A stretch of 64,000 nt of DNA from Agromyces intestinalis (lineage in GTDB: Bacteria; Actinomycetota; Actinomycetes; Actinomycetales; Microbacteriaceae). This document shows positions 62,221-64,000 of this stretch, in pieces. The notes beneath the pieces were generated by a model that saw nothing but the letters and a program-made list of their open reading frames with translations, had not been told where the DNA came from and did no database searches. The stretch spans positions 1,860,001-1,924,000 of the forward strand of contig NZ_CP043505.1 of the NCBI RefSeq assembly GCF_008365295.1. Reading direction: 5' to 3'. The position numbers and the translations under genes were made by a program. Each line of letters opens with the position of its first letter. The stretch's first letter is position 1.

Positions 62221-63018
62221 TCAGTCGTTCTCCCAGCTGGCGACGGCGTCGGCGATCTCGGCGGGCGGGTTGGCGGCACCCGGCTGCCACGACTCGAGCA
62301 CGCCGTACGCGATGATGCGCTCGGCCGTCGAGTAGAGCGGGTTGCAGCTCGTGAGCGTGATGATGCGGTCGGTCGGCTGCAGGTCGGGATGGTGCGGAAC
62401 TGGCGCGAGCACGTCGATCGTCTCGGGCGTGACGTACTCGAAGTCGCGGAACCGGTAGGTGTACCAGCCGTCCTTCGTCTGCACGTAGATGGCGTCGCCG
62501 AGCTGCAGCTGCTCGATCTCGTGCATGCCGCCGCCGTAGGCGCTGCGGTGCGCGGCGATGGCGAAGTTGCCGATCTCGCCGGGCATCTGCGACTGCGGGT
62601 AGTGCCCGACGCCCAGGCTGAAGCTGTTCAGCACGTCGAGCCCGATGCCCTGTGCCACGGTGCGCACCGAGTCGAAGGTGTCGGGGGTGTTGAACCGTGG
62701 GATGTAGACCACCGCGAACGGTTCGGCGTTGCCGTACTCGGTGCTGTCGACGACGGGTTCACCCGGGTCGGTGGTCGGCACCGGCACGGCCGTGCCGCGC
62801 CCCGCGCGATCCTGTTCGGCCCAGGCCTTCACCTGCGACGAGGCCGAATCCGATTGCTGCCCGGCCATGATCGCGTCGTTCCACCACAGCTGCCAGCCGA
62901 GGAACAGCAGAATGAGCACGCCGGCGGTGAGCAGCAGTTCGCCGAACACGCCGACGACCGAGACGCGGTGGCGCGGGCGTTCGACCGCGTGGTCGGGCGC
63001 GTCGGTCGTGGCGGGCAT
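62221..63018 (-). CDS. srtE: Class E sortase
   Basis: This 265-residue transpeptidase attaches surface proteins to the cell wall. It has one N-terminal membrane helix (GELLLTAGVLILLFLGWQLW) and a catalytic domain with His157 (IAAHRSAYG), Cys225 (TLTSCNPLYS) and Arg234 (TAERIIAYG). The TLTSCNP signature fits class E, which prefers LAxTG-type sorting signals. The ATG at 63018 gives a typical short cytoplasmic tail. No sortase substrate is encoded nearby. Confidence 0.93.
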   Translation of the reverse strand: MPATTDAPDHAVERPRHRVSVVGVFGELLLTAGVLILLFLGWQLWWNDAIMAGQQSDSASSQVKAWAEQDRAGRGTAVPVPTTDPGEPVVDSTEYGNAEPFAVVYIPRFNTPDTFDSVRTVAQGIGLDVLNSFSLGVGHYPQSQMPGEIGNFAIAAHRSAYGGGMHEIEQLQLGDAIYVQTKDGWYTYRFRDFEYVTPETIDVLAPVPHHPDLQPTDRIITLTSCNPLYSTAERIIAYGVLESWQPGAANPPAEIADAVASWEND

Positions 63019-63077
63019 ACCGGCGATTCTATCCGCGGCGGCGGATACCCGGCTGTGAGTGCACACCGGGCTTCGGC

Positions 63078-63083
63078 TAGAAT
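63078..63083 (+). promoter_or_regulatory. -10 box of crgA, predicted leaderless
   Basis: TAGAAT lies 7 nt before the crgA ATG and there is no Shine-Dalgarno sequence, so transcription should start at or beside the A of the start codon. The -35 region is weak. Confidence 0.55.
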
Positions 63084-63090
63084 CTCCCGC

Positions 63091-63330
63091 ATGGCACGTA
63101 CGAAATCATCGAAGCCCGAGCGGGCCGAGCCGACAGCGGGCGAGGATGCCCCGAACCCGGTCTGGTTCAAGCCCGTCATGTTCGGCTTCATGCTGCTCGG
63201 ACTCGCCTGGATCATCGTCTTCTATGTCAGCCAGGGCACGCTTCCGATCGGTGACCTCGGCTCGTGGAACATCCTCATCGGCTTCGGCATCGCCTTCGTC
63301 GGCTTCCTGATGACGACCAGGTGGCGCTGA
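63091..63330 (+). CDS. crgA: Cell division protein CrgA
   Basis: This 79-residue protein has a charged N-terminus and two transmembrane helices (VMFGFMLLGLAWIIVFYVSQ and NILIGFGIAFVGFLMTTRW) joined by a short external loop, with the typical NPVWFKP entry and a terminal RWR. CrgA coordinates FtsZ, FtsI and the septum in actinobacteria. The ATG at 63091 appears leaderless. A strong terminator follows the stop. Confidence 0.95.
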   Translation: MARTKSSKPERAEPTAGEDAPNPVWFKPVMFGFMLLGLAWIIVFYVSQGTLPIGDLGSWNILIGFGIAFVGFLMTTRWR

Positions 63331-63347
63331 GCGCACACAACCAGAGC

Positions 63348-63385
63348 ACGAGGGGCGGATGCTGCGGCATCCGCCCCTCGTCGTT
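63348..63385 (+). terminator. Rho-independent-like terminator of crgA
   Basis: ACGAGGGGCGGATGC (63348-63362) and GCATCCGCCCCTCGT (63367-63381) form a perfect 15-bp stem with a 4-nt loop, followed by CGTTT. Confidence 0.85.
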
Positions 63386-63394
63386 TCTCCCCAG

Positions 63395-63516
63395 TTGTGC
63401 ACAGCCCTGTGGAAAACTGCGGATGCCTGTGGACGGGGCTCGATCCGCGGAATTGCGGGCGAGAAGCGAATGACACCGATGTGATTCTCCCCACCTGTGG
63501 ACAGGGGTGTGGAGAA
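63395..63516. promoter_or_regulatory. Cluster of five DnaA-box-like motifs
   Basis: TTGTGCACA (63395), CTGTGGAAA (63407), CTGTGGACG (63427), CTGTGGACA (63495) and TGTGGAGAA (63508) all resemble TTGTCCACA-type DnaA boxes, four of them in the inverse orientation. They fill the intergenic space between the crgA terminator and the rhomboid gene stop. The neighbourhood is close to oriC in related genomes, but dnaA and dnaN are not in the window, so this is unlikely to be oriC itself. Confidence 0.55.
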
Positions 63517-63538
63517 CTCGGAAACGCCGGGCGGCGAC

Positions 63539-64000
63539 TCAGCCGAGGAGCGGGAAGAACACGTAGCGCAGGCTCGCGATGATGAGCACCAGCGTCAGCC
63601 CCGCCAGCAGGCCGACCTGCAGGCCGATCTGGTGGCGCTTACGGGTCTCGAAGTAGATCAGCCCGACGATTGCGCCCACGACGAGGCCGCCGAGGTGCGC
63701 CTGCCAGGCGATGTTCCAGCCGGGCACGAACCCGATGACCAGGTTGATGCCGAGCAGCACGAACAGCTGGGTCGTGTTGCCACCGAGCCGGCGCTGGATG
63801 ACCAGGAACGCGCCCATCAGGCCGAAGATCGCGCCGGATGCCCCGACCACCTGCGTCGACGGCTCGGCGAGCCACACCACGCCCACCGACCCGCCGAGCC
63901 CGGCGATGAGATAGAGCGCGAGGAACCGCCAGCGCCCGAGTAGACCTTCGAGCAGCTGCCCGAAGATCCACAGCGTGTACATGTTGAGCAGCACATGGAA
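63539..64000 (-). CDS. Rhomboid-family intramembrane serine protease, 5' end beyond window
   Basis: The visible 153 residues cover the C-terminal half of a rhomboid: FHVLLNMYTLWIFGQLLE (HxxxN oxyanion helix), VVGASGAIFGLMGAFL with the catalytic Ser in GASG, and AWQAHLGGLVVGAIVGLIYF with the catalytic His. A last helix follows (LLAGLTLVLIIASLRYVFF). The frame is open to base 64000, so the N-terminus lies outside. Rhomboids cleave membrane proteins within the lipid bilayer; no target is suggested by context. Confidence 0.92.
   Translation of the reverse strand, partial: FHVLLNMYTLWIFGQLLEGLLGRWRFLALYLIAGLGGSVGVVWLAEPSTQVVGASGAIFGLMGAFLVIQRRLGGNTTQLFVLLGINLVIGFVPGWNIAWQAHLGGLVVGAIVGLIYFETRKRHQIGLQVGLLAGLTLVLIIASLRYVFFPLLG

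Noticed and set aside
63395..63516. DnaA-box cluster as the chromosomal origin itself
   Set aside because: No dnaA/dnaN, no AT-rich unwinding region, and too few boxes; only a DnaA-binding region is defensible.

Overview
The window is high-GC DNA from an actinobacterium, most likely a member of the Microbacteriaceae (Agromyces/Microbacterium-like). The signs are strong GC bias at third codon positions, many ATGA/GTGA start-stop overlaps, dispersed repeats of the GGTCGAGTAGCGCGAAGCG type, and the actinobacterial block fhaA-fhaB-pstP-rodA-pbpA-pknA-pknB-trpG-srtE-crgA-rhomboid, which lies near the chromosomal origin in this phylum. Species cannot be named from the sequence alone. No rRNA, CRISPR array, insertion sequence or prophage was seen. 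One tRNA (Leu, CAG) is present.

Layout. 1-3.7 kb: a phosphonate-type ABC uptake operon (phnD-phnC-phnE, minus strand, cut by the window edge) diverging from a GntR/HutC regulator. 3.7-4.8 kb: an EamA-type exporter with an upstream leader that matches the ykkC/guanidine-I riboswitch and ends in a hairpin covering the ribosome binding site. 4.9-10.2 kb: small housekeeping genes (lipid kinase, SRAP protein, DUF1330, DUF2255, MmcQ/YjbR), an SDR gene remnant, and a three-gene overlapping operon of unknown function. 10.2-23.7 kb: a glucuronoxylan-oligosaccharide utilisation locus (GH43, LacI regulator, UxaC, GH67 alpha-glucuronidase, YesL-like protein, binding protein and two permeases, acetyl-xylan-type esterase, UxuB). 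Repeated AACGTTTAC-type operators suggest one LacI regulon.

23.7-29.4 kb and 36.7-41.9 kb: two halves of the phenylacetate pathway (paaABCDE, paaI, paaK; then paaZ, paaH, one enoyl-CoA hydratase, paaJ). A TetR regulator at 32.8 kb is tied to both by a shared CCGACCGTTC-type operator. Between the halves lie an ABC1 kinase, a PadR regulator, a YdeI-like protein, a RecQ-like helicase with a phosphoribosyltransferase-like tail, a membrane protein made by a perfect 168-bp tandem duplication, and a lipoprotein.

42.2-48.5 kb: a DHA2 drug exporter, a two-gene Trypco1-CHAT protease module (the best candidate for a little-described conflict or signalling system), type II NADH dehydrogenase and a GNAT acetyltransferase. 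48.5-52.3 kb: tRNA-Leu, then a beta-phosphoglucomutase and GH65 disaccharide phosphorylase pair. 52.4-64 kb: the cell-division and Ser/Thr-kinase signalling cluster, anthranilate/aminodeoxychorismate synthase glutamine amidotransferase, class E sortase, CrgA, a run of DnaA-box-like motifs, and a rhomboid protein cut by the window end.

Start codons were reassigned in many genes from ribosome binding sites, stop-start overlaps or -10-like boxes placed 6-8 nt upstream, which suggests frequent leaderless transcripts.
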